DNA of 64,000 bases from Codonopsis lanceolata (GCA_013146195.2 CM028377.1:104747547-104811546); one strand, 5' to 3'. Shown: positions 11,880-22,969, counted from the stretch's first letter. Numbers and translations are program-made. Notes: generated by a model not told the origin, from the letters alone.

Positions 11880-12835
11880 TAGTAATGCGATGGATATCGC
11901 ATTCTAGCATTGTGATGCAATGGATATTGAATCCCTATTTCCATGTTGATGTGATGGATATCGCATTTAGCGTTGCGATGCAATGGATATTGCATCCGTC
12001 CTTCCGTGTCAATGCGATGGATATCGCATTTAGCGTTGCGATGCAATGGATATTGCATCTGTCCTTCCGTGTCAATGCGATGGATATCGTATTCAGTGTT
12101 GCGATGCAATGGATATTGCATCCGTCTTTCGAGTAATGCAATGGATATCACATTCAGAGTTGCGATGCAATGGATATTGCATCCGTCTTTTAGTATTGCG
12201 ATGGATATCGCATTTAGTGTTGCGATGCAATGGATATTGCATCCGTCTTTCCGTTTTGATGCGATGGATATCGCATCTAGTGTTGCGATGCAATGGATAT
12301 TGCATCTATTTTCTCCGTTAATGCAATGGATATTGCATCTGTTTTCCGTGGTAATGCAATGGATATTGCATTATGTTTTGTGTCGACGTAATGGATATTG
12401 TGTTTTGTGTTGCGATGCAATGGATATTGCATCTGTTTTCCGTGTCAACGCAATGGATATTAGAAACAGGTGTTACGTGTTGCGATGCAATGGATATTGC
12501 ATCATGCTTTTTTCAGTGTTAATGCAATGGATATTGCATTTAGTTTTGTGTCGACACAATAGATATTGCGTTTTGTGTCGCGATGCAATGGATATTGCAT
12601 CCGTTTTCCGTGTTAATGTAATGGATATTGCATTAAATTTTGTGTCGACGCAATGGATATTGTGTTTTGTGTCGCGATGCAATGGATATTGAATCTGTTT
12701 TCCATGTTAATGCAATGGATATTGCATTTTGTTTCTTGGCGACGCAATGGATATTACGTTTGGTATTGCGATTGAATGGGTATTACATTTTGATATGCGC
12801 TTTTTTCACTAGGTTGTAATGGATATTACAACTAT
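11880..12835. repeat. Hairpin minisatellite, about 30 units of about 32 bp
   Basis: Each unit holds a palindrome with a GGAT loop, for example GATGCAATGGATATTGCATC (8-bp stem). Units with other stems keep self-complementarity: AATGCGAT/ATCGCATT (for example 12008-12027) and GTTGTAAT/ATTACAAC (12813-12832). Stem types alternate over the first third, forming a 64-bp higher-order period. It lies in the 3' region upstream of an LTR. Long open frames across it on both strands are by-products of the periodicity. Confidence 0.92.
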
Positions 12836-12879
12836 CTTTCCGCATAACACTTGTCTGCATTACAACACTTGATCCCGGC

Positions 12880-13190
12880 TTAAAGCCTTCGAACTACGTT
12901 TGGTCGATTCCTTTTATTAAGGGATACGTAGGCGCCTACTTTAGTAGGTCCGACCATCGAGCATTCAATTTGCATATCTCGCTAAAAACCGCGATAACCA
13001 CACTATAACCGACTAAAAATTTCTAGATATGGAGGTTTGATAAATTGTTTTGCATTATAACTTCTACCTGCGCCGTGATCTTTCTCCCTCGTTTGGTAAA
13101 TGAACGAAATTGAGAGTCTATTCTTATCAACGATGTTCGTCTACTCAAGGAAACTGCGGGTTACTCGTAGACTCCATCGTTGAGGGCCTC
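12880..13190 (+). other. Distal 3'UTR of left-arm retroelement
   Basis: Matches the reverse complement of 17062-17375, including AAGGGATACGTAGG and ACTCCATCGTTGAGGG. The final GAGGGCCTC is a plausible polypurine tract directly before the LTR. Confidence 0.65.
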
Positions 13191-14584
13191 TCAGACACCC
13201 AATTTCTACCCTCCCTCCCCGGTATGTGACATGACATAAAATATCAAGACTCTGTTAAAACATTAACAAATGTCAAGTTACTGTGGTCAAAAGTGCAAAA
13301 GGACAAAGCAGGATGCGCAAAAGGACGACCAAGGGACTAAAGTGCTCAAAATGCCAAAGTTTGAATAATGGGCATGGCAACCCATGAATTTGGGCTTGGC
13401 GCCCAAATTGGAGGTTAGGCGCCCAAATTCCATTTCTCTGCCCGCTTCATCAAACGATTGCAAAATGCAACTCACTCAGACAAGTGTACACTCAAACGAT
13501 GCAGAGAAGGAAATTTAATTCCTTCCAGTGTCCTCTTTTCTCCTATAAATACAGAGGCTCGGCTCCTTATTTCGCAACGTAAAATTTGCGTAAAGCTTCT
13601 CCGATTCTCGTTACTGGAGAAATAGGGAGTGGTGTGAGATAGTGAGTGATCACCTCAAAAAAGCCTCGAAACCCTGCCAAACCTCCGCTAAACACAAAAC
13701 CAACCGATAGAAGTGAACCTTAGCCCCCCAGCTAGGTATCCACCCCTTTTTCCTGGTCCAAAAATCGTGGAAAGAGCAGTTGCTCTGCCCGATTTAAAAG
13801 GCCAAATCAGCTAGAAATAAGCCAAGTTATGCCTCGATTTCAAACCTACCTCAAGCCAACAAACAACCAAACACAAAAGCGCATTTCCGCCCGACCCCGA
13901 GGCCAAAGTAACTTTCAAGAGCAATACGCCCAAATTCACACAACACACAACAACAACAACAACACAAAAAGACTCTCTCCGAGGGACGAGCGAGCACACC
14001 CTAAGGGCGTACGTCAGAAGTTTTATTCTTAAAGTCTTTCATTTTGTAAAAGTATTATTTCCAATCCGGCCCAATGTAGATATATAAGCAGTTGTGCTGT
14101 CCGGATTTAGTTAGGAAATAGCACTAAATATAGCCGTTATTATGGCCAAATGTTTTCAGATGTATTTGTAATTATTTGCTTTATGTCTTCATTAAAGTCT
14201 TTACTTGTAAAAGTATTATTTCCAATCCGGTCCAATGTAAATATATAAGCAGTTATGCTGCCCGGATTTAGTTAGGAAATGATACTAAATGTAGCCGTTA
14301 TTATGGCCAAATATTTTTAAGTATATTTGTGATTGTTTGTAAAAGAGACTGTTGCAAGTCTGTAAATAATATAGATGTAATGGATGTATTTGTAGGCAGT
14401 TAATGCTTTATTTATCTGTTAAATAAATATAACAAAAAGCATACTTTAGCCAAAAACCGTTTTGAGACCGAAAGGGCGAGTTGGGTGCCTAGCACCTTCC
14501 CAACTCGTAACTTAGCCTCCGAACACGTTTTCATTATCTTTGGTTTTCTTTTTGGTTTTGCTTTATTTATTCCTTAAAATAAAG
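13191..14584 (+). repeat. LTR of left-arm Tat/Ogre-like element
   Basis: Starts near CAGACACCC (TGTAGACACC in the other arm) and ends just before TGGCGACTC. A likely TATA box, CTATAAATA, lies near 13543. It is homologous to 15847-17061 on the opposite strand but longer, largely because of an internal 171-bp tandem duplication. The exact 3' end is uncertain because no TG...CA boundary is clear. Confidence 0.6.
14046..14352. repeat. 171-bp tandem duplication inside LTR
   Basis: Units starting GTAAAAGTATTATTTCCAAT at 14046 and 14217 both contain AAGCAGTTRTGCTG and TTTAGTTAGGAAAT. The opposite-strand LTR has a single copy, so the duplication arose in this copy or its lineage. Confidence 0.8.
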
Positions 14585-14603
14585 ATGGCGACTCTAAAAA
14601 CAT
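14585..14603 (+). promoter_or_regulatory. Putative primer binding site
   Basis: TGGCGACTC follows the LTR, and CAGTGGGGC lies 26 bases further on. TGGCGACTC-type primer sites (complementary to an Arg tRNA) are known from Ogre-type elements. The assignment is by recollection, not by comparison with a tRNA set. Confidence 0.5.
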
Positions 14604-15833
14604 TTTGGATCCAGTGGGGCCTCGCAACATCTTTCTTTGCACTTTCACGTTCTCCCCTAAAAATGGGAGAATGAGAATGGAAAGGTGATGTATTCCTATG
14701 TCCTGGTATCTCCTAAACAAGGGATAACTTGACGTAGAAAACCCAAAGCACCCATAATGATCCGAGATAGGCCATAAGGCTATTTTCATAAAATCCATAG
14801 TGGGGGAACTGCAACATTCCTTCCTTGCACTTTCACGTTTTCCCCTAAAAAAAGGAAAATGGGAATAGAAGGGTGATGCCTTCCCATATCCTGGTATCCC
14901 CTAAAAAAGGGATAACTTGATGCGGGAAACCCAAAGCTCCCATATTGAATCAAAATCCACTAAAGGCAACCGAGGCGCATTCCAACGCGCTATTCGACAA
15001 CACTCCTCCGACTTTTGATTTCGTCCCTAAACAAGGGAGGGTGGAACTGGAGTAGTGGATCACCGCATCAGAAGCAGCACCTTCCAGGCGCGGAGCACCC
15101 GGGAACCACGGTGCCGGAAGGTCGTCTCCCGCGCCCTGCGCTCCCTTTTCTAGAGGAACACGGCATGCGGAAGGAGCATCACTCCTTCCATTCCATCCTC
15201 CCTTGTTTAGGAGAAGACGAAATTAAAAGTGCAGAAAAAATGTTGCTAAAAGCGCGTTGAATACGCCTCGGTCACCTGAGTGAGCTTTTGGTCCATTATG
15301 AGAGCTTTGGGTTTCTCCGTATCTCACCCTCCCTTGTTTAGGGGAAGACAAGGCACAAAAAATGCATCACCCTTTTCATTCCCAACGTCCCTTGTTTAGG
15401 GGAAAACGGAAAAATGCAAAAAAAAAGGATGTTGCGAGAGCGCGTGGGAACACGCCCTGCCTCTCTTATGGACTTTTCGAAAATTGCCTTAGATCATTAT
15501 GAGTGCCTGGGGTTTCTATGTATCTCACCCTCCCTTGTTTAGGGGAAGACAAGGCGCAGAAAATGCATCACCCTTTTCATTCTCATCGTCCCTTGTTTAG
15601 AGGAAAACAGGAAAGTGCACAAAAAGGATGTTGCGAGCCTCACCATGACCTTGGGCTTATTTTGGATCGCTATAAGTGCTTTGGGTTTCCCCGTATCTCA
15701 TCCTCCCTTGTTTAGGGGAAAACAAGATGCAGGAAATGCATCACCCTTTCATTCCCATTCTCCCTTGTTTAGGGGAAAACGGAAAAGTGCAAGAAAGGAT
15801 ATTGCGGTCCTCACTGTGATCCAAAATGTTTTA
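14604..15833. repeat. Inverted 5'UTR tandem arrays meeting head to head
   Basis: The left part (14604-14990) has about two units of 194 bp in plus orientation, with CCCTAAAAAAGGG and TCCCTAAACAAGGG motifs. The right part (about 15180-15833) has three to four units of 174-203 bp in minus orientation, with CCCTTGTTTAGGGG. Each unit contains two such short palindromes and a GCAACATCCTTTCTTGCAC-like box. The centre, about 14990-15180, is less repetitive and GC-richer. Confidence 0.75.
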
Positions 15834-15846
15834 ACAGAGTCGTCAT
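15834..15846 (-). promoter_or_regulatory. Putative primer binding site, right arm
   Basis: On the minus strand this reads GATGACGACTCTG, a mutated counterpart of TGGCGACTC in the left arm, directly beside the LTR end. Confidence 0.45.
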
Positions 15847-17061
15847 CTTTATTTTAAGGAGAAATAAAGAAAAACCAAAAATAAACCATAGTTTGTAGAA
15901 AAAGGGTTCAGATGCTAAGTTACGAGGTGGGAAGGTGTTAGGCACCCAACTCGCCCTTTCGGTCCCAAAAACAGTTTTTGGAAAAAATATGCTTTTTGTT
16001 ATATTTATTTATCAAATAAAATAAGGCATTTAAAAAGGAAACAAATATATCTGTATTTACATTATTTACAGACTTGCAGCCGCCTCCTTCTAGTAATTAC
16101 AAATATATTTAAAAATATTTGACCATAATAATGGCTCTTTTTAATGCTATTTTTTTTACATAAATCCGGGCAGCACAACAGCTTATATTTTTTACATTGG
16201 GTTGGATGAAAATAACATTTTTAATATAAAACCCTTAAAGGTTTACCTTTAAAAGCGTTAGGTGTGCTCGCTCTGTCCTTCAGGGAGAGGGAGTCTTTTT
16301 GCTGCTGCTGCGGTTTAGGCAGAATAACTGCTTCCGAAAGTTTCTTCTGAGCACCGTCAAATGGGCGGAGCAACTGCTTGCATTTTTGCTGTTGTTTGCT
16401 TGCTGCTGGCGGAAATCGGGTAGAGCAACTGCTTTCTTCTGACGGATTTGACATTTGGATTCGGGAAGAGCAACTACTCTTTTTGGGATTTTTGGACCGG
16501 GGAAATAGGGTGGAAACCTAGCTGGGGGGACTAAGGCTCACTTTGACCGATTGGTTTTGTGTTTGGAGGAGATTTGACAGAGGTTCGAGGTTTTATAGGA
16601 GGGGGAACTCACTATCTCACGATTGCTCTCTATACGGCGTAAAATAAACGCACAACGTTTTTGTGAGAAAAATTCTCGGCCACTGAAAGTGAAGCCGGAC
16701 ATCTCTATTTATAGGTGAGAGGATGGACACCGTTGTCTTTAAAATTTCTTCTTTGTGCTTCATCAGCTTGTACCATGCGCTTGAGTGCTTATACTAATTC
16801 TCAAATCGTAAAGCACTATTTGAGGCTGGGCGCCGAACCCATGGATTCTGGGCTCCGTGCCCACATGGCTTGGTGGCAGCACCTGGCTCCCTTTTGTAGC
16901 CTCCTTTTTGACACTTTGGCCCCTGCATTTCACTGTTTTACGCATCCTGCTTTGTCTTTTGCATTTTAAAACCATGTAACTTGAAATTTGTTAAGTTTAA
17001 ACATGTCTTGATATCACATGTCAATGTTACCTACCAGGGGTACGAAATTGCGGTGTCTACA
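15847..17061 (-). repeat. LTR of right-arm Tat/Ogre-like element
   Basis: On the minus strand it begins TGTAGACACCGC at 17061 and contains a TATA-like CTATAAATA at about 16706-16714. It is about 1215 bp, homologous to the left-arm LTR without its 171-bp duplication. Confidence 0.65.
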
Positions 17062-17404
17062 GAGTCCCTCAACGATGGAGTTTATGGGTAACCCGCAACT
17101 TACCGAGTAAACGAACATCGTTGATAAGAAATAGACTCCCTAATTTCATATAAATTAAAATGGGGAGTAATGCAATAGGTAGCAGTTATAATGCAACAGT
17201 TTATAATGAAAACCAAACCTCACATATCCTAGACATATTTAGTCGATTATAGAAGGTTATCGTAGTTTTTAAGCAGATATGCAATTTAAGTGTTTTGTTG
17301 GTCGGACCTACCGAAGTTGGCTGCCTACGTATCCCTTAATAAAAGGAATCAGACCAAACGTAGTTCGGCCCGATGCAAACAAACCACACTAAGTGGAATG
17401 CCAT

Positions 17405-17708
17405 GATCAAACATCGTATCCTCAAAGGGTCGAACCTTTTCGCGAACACAATGGTGGGATATATCACCTCCTCAGGACAGGGTCCTTCGTCGAAGCATGA
17501 TAGCCTTTTAACTAGCCCGGGGTCTTCGCCCCCTCGCAAAAAAGGCTGAACACAATCAGATCAAACATCGTATCCTCAAATGGTCGAACCCTTTGCCGAA
17601 CACGATTATGGGATAGATCGCCTCCTTAGGACAGGGTCCTTCGTCGAAGCACGATAGCCTTTTAACTAGCCCAGGGTCTCTGCCCCCTCGCAGAAAAGGC
17701 TGAACACA
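17405..17708. repeat. 154-bp tandem repeat, two copies
   Basis: Units start GATCAAACATCGTATCCTCA at 17405 and 17559 and include GGACAGGGTCCTTCGTCGAA and TTTTAACTAGCCC. They lie in the 3' region of the right-arm element. Confidence 0.85.
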
Positions 17709-17721
17709 AATTCCAATTTTT

Positions 17722-18105
17722 ATCATTCATATCGGGGTTACGCCCTGTGAGGAGATGATCCTATCGTACTCCTATAAAGCAGGAAAGCATCGCATCCTCA
17801 AGGATGGAGACCCTTCGACGAATACGATGGTGGAACACATCATGGGTTGATCATTCGTCCCGGGGTTACGTCCCCCGAGGAGATGATCCTATGCTACTCC
17901 TGTGAAGCAGGAAAGCATCGCATCCTCAAAGGTGGAGACCCTTCAGCGAATGCGATGGTGGAACACATCATGGGTTGATCATTCGTCTCGGGGTTACGCC
18001 CCGCGAGGAGATGATCCTATGTTACTCCTATAAAGCAGGAAAGCATCGCATCCTCAAAGGTGGAGACCCTTCGGCGAATGCGATGGTGGAACACATCATT
18101 TATGC
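17722..18105. repeat. 128-bp tandem repeat, three copies
   Basis: The CGGGGTTACG box recurs at 17733, 17861 and 17989, exactly 128 bp apart. Each unit has GAGGAGATGATCCTA, AGCATCGCATCCTC and GCGATGGTGGAACACATCA. The left arm has no equivalent; its corresponding position holds the hairpin minisatellite. Confidence 0.88.
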
Positions 18106-18235
18106 AAAGAAAGGGTAAAATATTTTACCTTTTCTTACTATTGCCTTGCTTTTGCTGATTCTGCTGCATTTGTTGCTTCTGTTGTTTCGGCCTTATCTTT
18201 TGCTGCTTCTGCTTCGCGCCGCTAGATTTTTTCCT

Positions 18236-18369
18236 GCTGTTGCATTTCCAACTTCAGCTGGAAATTTTCTTTTTTTGTTGCATTTCCAACTTCTGCTGGA
18301 AATTTTCTTTTGTTGCTTGTTTTTCCAACTTCTGCTGGAAATTTTCTTCTTTTGCTACATTTCCAACTT
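18236..18369. repeat. Hairpin repeat array, about 36-bp unit (part 1)
   Basis: Units read TTTCCAACTTCTGCTGGAAA followed by TTTTCTTTTGTTGC-like text. TTTCCA and TGGAAA can pair, so each unit can fold. The array is interrupted at 18370 by a MULE and resumes at 19799. Confidence 0.85.
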
Positions 18370-19798
18370 GGTTTAAATCTCAATTTGGTCACCTTACTTT
18401 CGGCCAAAATTCATTAAGCTCACTTAACTTCTTTTTTCCTCAATTTAATCACTTTACTTGGCTTCCACATTCAATAAGGTCACTCAAGTCATTTATACCC
18501 GTTATGTTGGATGGAAATCATTGAAAAGACCAAAATTCCCTTATTAAGTTGAAGGGGTTTTCCTCTCAATGTTAAAAGTTCAGGGTTCAAACTAAAAATA
18601 TACAAACTAAACCTTACAAAGAACTGATTTGAGGCAACAAAAGTTCAGGGTTCACGCCATTCAAAATCTGAAAATGCTTCCTTCTCTCTCTTCTCCATCC
18701 ATTAAGTTATTACTTCTTACGAGAGAGAGAGATCGAGCACGAGAAAAAGCGGGGCGCTTTTGAAGGGAAGGGGGATCATTGAAGATGGGAGCCGCTGTTT
18801 GGGAGGTTTGGTCGGCTGTGGGTGAAGGGAGAGGCAGATCCATCCATTCAGAGAGAGAGAAAGAGAGCACACGAAAAACAGAGGGCAGCACTGGCGTTTT
18901 TGAAGGGAAGGGGCAAATCGGCGCTGTTGAAGATTGGGGCCGCTGTTTGGGAGGTTTGGACGGCTGTGGGTGAAGGGAGAGGCAGATCTGGACTGAGGTT
19001 GACGAAGTTGAGTGGAGGCAATGGGTATGGAGCGGCTATGGTGGTGATGCGCTGGAAGAGATTCTCAGATCGATGGAAAGAGAGATAAAGCTTGGTGTTG
19101 CATGACGGTAGGAAACGACAGAGAAACGTCGGCTATGGTGGACGTGGAAGGAGATGGAGCCGGATCTAAGATTAAGTTCTTGTTCACTTTTGTTTTTGGA
19201 TTCCATATAATGATGGGTTTCATCAAATTTGCTTTTGTTTTTGGAAGGAGGATTATGCTTTTTATTCAAATCCTAAAATTTGATATTTTTGTATCAATTT
19301 CTCTCCCATTGTTGCCATCTTTTCCAGAATTTACTGAGTTTGGTAACTTAATTTTACTTGAATTACTATCTGAAAATTTGAAATTGGTTTGATTTTTGCT
19401 CCTTTTGATTTTGAAATATGAAACTGGGCTGATTTTATTTTTGGAATTATATTGGGAATGGTTTGATCATTCGATTTCTGTTTTCAATTGTTAATTCACT
19501 TTAATTGTGCATTTGGATGATTTGAAACTCTGTTTTTATGATTATATGAGATTATTTGACTTCTTTTTTTTCATTAAAGAGAAGAGATAGATTTAAAAAT
19601 TGAAAATTATATTAAAAATATTACTAAGGGTATTTTTGGGTTTTCAAATTTTTTTTAAAGTTTTCAACAAAAAATTTGGACGGAATGATGAACTTGATAT
19701 TTATATCCAAGTAGAGTGATTAAATTGAGGAAAAAAAAAGTAGAGTGAACTTAATAAATTTTGGCCGAAAGTAGGGTGACCAAATTGAGATTTAAACC
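18370..19798. mobile_element. MULE 2 (Mutator-like, non-autonomous)
   Basis: Terminal inverted repeats beginning GGTTTAAATCTCAATTTGG, extending roughly 110-130 bp, with the 9-bp target duplication TTCCAACTT at 18361-18369 and 19799-19807. The end sequence is related to that of Pack-MULE 1 (shared TTAAATC.CAATTT.GTCACC). There is no transposase. The interior has a GC-richer stretch (18660-19170) that may be captured host DNA, with an internal tandem duplication, but I recognise no gene in it. The insertion split the hairpin array of the host retroelement, so it is younger. Confidence 0.88.
18720..18986. repeat. Imperfect tandem duplication within MULE 2
   Basis: Units 18720-18840 and 18851-18986 both contain GAGAGAGAGA, TTTTGAAGGGAAGGGG and GCCGCTGTTTGGGAGGTTTG. 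They are diverged, so not recent. Confidence 0.75.
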
Positions 19799-20340
19799 TT
19801 CCAACTTCTACTGGAAATTTCTTCTTTTGCTGCATTTCCAACTTTTGCTGGAAAATTATTCTTTTGCTGCATTTCCAACTTCTGCTGGAAATTTTCTTTT
19901 GTTGCCTTGCTTTTCCAACTTCTGCTGGAAATTTTCTTTTGTTGCTTTTCCAACTTCTGCTGGAAATTTTCTTTTGCTGCCTTGCTTTTCCAACTTCTGC
20001 TGAAAATTTTATTTTTTTGCTGCTTTTCCAACTTCTGCTAGAAATTTTCTTTTTTTGCTTGCATTTTTTTTCTTGTTTTTTGCATTTTTTTCTTCTTTCT
20101 TTCTTTTTGCATTTTTTTCTTTTGCGTGTATTTTTTTTCTTGTTTTTTGCATTTTTTCTTTTGCTTGCATTTTTTTCTTTTGCATTGCACATTTTTTCTT
20201 TTATGATGATCTCACCTTTGCTACTGATTTTTCTTTCATTGTTGCTATTTTCCTCACTTTTCTTATCATTTTGCGGCTGATCTGTTGGAGATATTAGCTT
20301 TCTTTTGCTTTTAGATGAATGACCGTCAATTTTTGTTAAC
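19799..20340. repeat. Hairpin repeat array (part 2) and T-rich tail
   Basis: Resumes the TTTCCAACTTCTGCTGGAAA units to about 20050 (six to seven units), then degrades into TTTTTTCTTTTGCATTTT-like low-complexity sequence to about 20200. The 213-residue lysine-rich minus frame here is translated repeat. Confidence 0.8.
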
Positions 20341-20808
20341 AAAGCTAACTTTGTTAACCTTTCGTTAAGCTTTAGGGGCCATTTTGCAACTTTGAAAACT
20401 TGATGACTTAAATGCTGAACCTTTGAACTTTGGTGGGGGAAAGAGGAAAATTCCCTTTTCTTCCCCTCATAAGTGACGGGAAGTGAAGGCAGAAGCTTCA
20501 GCTTCTTTCTTTCTTCTTCGTTTCTTCTGCGACATTTCCTTGGCTGCCATTGCTACTGAGTTCATTTCTTTCTCATTCTTCTCTTTTTCTCAATTTTCTT
20601 CCACCAATTTGCGTGTTTTGCTTGATAGATGACATCCTCCTCAAGATCTCGAAAGGGAAAGGTGCCGATGTACCCGGATTCGGGCGAAAAGAGGAAAAAA
20701 CTTCCTCCCTTGATCCAAAATCACATCAAATATTATTATTCGAAAGATGATTGGAGCAATCTCTTTCGCGATCGGAACACCTACGTGTCAAATCTTCCGA
20801 ACTCCACT

Positions 20809-22205
20809 GTAAGTTTCTTTTTTTCGAACTCATTTGGATGAATTTTAAGATCTGCTAGATTTCTCAGTTGTTTTGGGCTTTTGGAGCATACTTGTTCCTT
20901 CTTATGATGCTTATGCATGCAATTTATGTGCTAGAATGATGCAACTTGGCAATTTATCCATAGCAAAATGTGAAATTCATGCGATTTATTTTTGCGATGC
21001 ATGCTTTGAATAGTTGGCATTATTTGACTATGCAATGCATATTTTATATTATTGATGCAATTTGGCTACATGATGCATGTTTAGACTGAAAAATATTTTT
21101 ATATGATGCATGCCTATGAAATAGACTTTTTGAAAATATGATGCATTTTTTTTGGATACATTTTCGGATGCATATTTTTGGATACATGCAAAATATAACA
21201 GGGATATTTTATGCAATAATATGTATTTTTATGAATGCGTACGCTGCAGAGACATGTGATGGAAATATCTTTCTTTTAATATTTGCAACATTTTATTTTC
21301 GCGAATACTAGAATGCAATTATTTGGAAAATGGATGCAAATGATGAATGACTAATGCATGCATATATCATTTTTATTGGATGCAAATGTGACATGGAAAA
21401 TTTATTAGATGCATGCTAAAATGTTGCATGGGCATTATTCGATATGTGCAAAAATACAACATGTGTTTATTTTTGAGTGCAAAACATACGCATTTTTGTT
21501 CTTTTCGGAAAAAAACATTTTTTTATATGCACACAAAAGTGCAACTTTCTCTTTTTTAAAATTATTTTATGGATGAAAAAGATGCAAAAATCTCTTCTTT
21601 TTTTATGTAGGGATGCCAAAATATACTCCCTCCGTCCCTAAATAATCGTCCTGCTTGACCCGGCGCACAATTTAAGAAAAAGTAATTGACTTGATTATTT
21701 ATATTGGTTTAATGTGTAGTTTCTTTTAATGCCCATATATATGTGGCCCATAATTAAAGTAGAGTGAAAAAGTAAGGGTAAAGTGGTAAAAGTGATGTTC
21801 TAAAAAGGTAAGTTTCAAAGTGGACAATTATTTTGGGACGGACGAAAAATGAAAGGAGGACGATAATTTAGGGACGGAGGGAGTATATTTTTTCTCTACG
21901 AATGCAAAAGATACAAAAATCTTTTTTTTTCTTTTTGAATGCAAAAATGTTTTTTAATGCAAAAATGCAATATAATTATTTTTTTGAATGCAAGGATGCA
22001 ATATTTTTTTTATGAATGCGAAAATGCAATATAATTTTATTTTCATGATGATTATTTACAAAATGCGACATAAGTAACGTGTTTAATTTAATGACATGCG
22101 CAGGAGGTTAAATGAAAAGATAAGAATTTTACCTTTTCCCTTTCTTTTTTTTTCTTTTTTTTCTGATGTTGATATGTTGTTGTTTTCTCTCTTTTTTTTT
22201 TAAAG
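20809..22205 (+). other. Intron 1 of PMD pseudogene
   Basis: GT at 20809 and AG at 22204-22205 after a long T-rich tract. The 1397-bp intron is AT-rich with many ATGCAAAA/GATGCAT motifs and hosts a Stowaway MITE. Confidence 0.7.
21626..21883. mobile_element. Stowaway MITE
   Basis: Inverted termini CTCCCTCCGTCCCTAAATAA and its complement, bounded by TA at 21624-21625 and 21884-21885. The 258-bp size, TA target and CTCCCTCCGT end are diagnostic of Stowaway (Tc1/mariner type). Confidence 0.95.
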
Positions 22206-22867
22206 ATGCGCAGGCCCCTAATCCAGATTCGGGCAAGTTGTACCAATGTTTTGGACATTTATAACTTAACGCCAAAGGCGGCACGAGTTTTGGTGGAGTC
22301 TTCCGGCTTCAGCGTATTTCTTCGGTCTTTACGTCCCTTCCGTAGTTTTTTGCCCATTTTTTATGTTCTGAGGGACTATTGGTGGGACACCACCCATACC
22401 TTCCATTTTAGCTGGGGGGAGGCGACCTTGACCCTATGCGATTTTGCTGCTATCACGGGCATCCCTACCAGTATCGGCAAGACTCTGGAGCTAGACTATA
22501 CCCTCCGTCACCACCACGACGAGGTGGAAGATCTCCTGGGCTTTATGCCCAAGTATAAATCTGCTAATGAGATCTTTATCGACAATGTGAGGAAATGGCT
22601 TTTAGCGAATGTTGGGCGGGTTGCAGAAGATGATAGCGAGGCCTTAGCTCGCGTTGCCAGGGCATTCTTATTCTTTTTCTTGGATCATCTCTTTTTACCA
22701 ATTCATCCACTTCTTTGAGGGTTTCCCTCCTGGGATGCTTGAAGGATTTGGACCATGTTGCCGATTATGAATGGGGGCAGGCAAGCCTAGCCGAGCGGTA
22801 TGCTTCTATGGATAGAGCCAGCCGCAATGATTAGCCGACTCTCAACGGATTTGCTCCGGCTTGGGAG

Positions 22868-22969
22868 GTATCTTTTCTTTTCTCTGTTTTTGTCCTTTTC
22901 AGCATTTTTTTATATTATTTTTTTTGCAGCATTTTTTCTTTTTGCTTATTTTTTTTTCTTTTCTCGCAG
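22868..22969 (+). other. Intron 2 of PMD pseudogene
   Basis: 102-bp T-rich intron from GTATCT to CTCGCAG, phase 0, joining ...APAWE to VWTYS. Confidence 0.75.

Larger units (their letters stand above)
11200..14995 (+). mobile_element. Tat/Ogre-like retroelement piece, left arm
   Basis: Read on the plus strand it runs: repeat-rich 3' untranslated region (about 11200-13190), LTR (13191 to about 14584), primer site, then a 5' untranslated tandem array. The same parts occur on the minus strand at about 15180-20340, giving a head-to-head arrangement. No gag or pol coding sequence remains. The LTR start TGTAGACACC (degraded here) and the TGGCGACTC primer site are features I associate with Tat/Ogre Ty3/gypsy elements. 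The upstream limit is uncertain because of the gap. Confidence 0.65.
15180..20340 (-). mobile_element. Tat/Ogre-like retroelement piece, right arm
   Basis: Read on the minus strand from 20340 downward: repeat-rich 3' region, purine-rich GAGGGACTC, LTR (17061-15847), primer site (15846-15834), 5' tandem array. It mirrors the left arm, but with different tandem arrays in the 3' region and a MULE inserted at 18370-19798. Two diverged copies facing each other imply independent insertion or an old inverted duplication. Confidence 0.65.

Noticed and set aside
11973..12692. 239-codon open frame (and several others) across the hairpin array
   Set aside because: The frames come from the roughly 32-bp periodic repeat; both strands give equally open, repetitive peptides.
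11200..20340. Palindrome as an assembly artefact
   Set aside because: The arms differ by many substitutions, indels and distinct arrays, which a duplicated contig would not show; a misjoin near the gap at 10858 remains possible but does not explain the centre.
19701..20342. 213-codon lysine-rich minus-strand open frame
   Set aside because: It is translated hairpin repeat plus T-rich tract and crosses the end of the MULE insertion, so it cannot be one gene.
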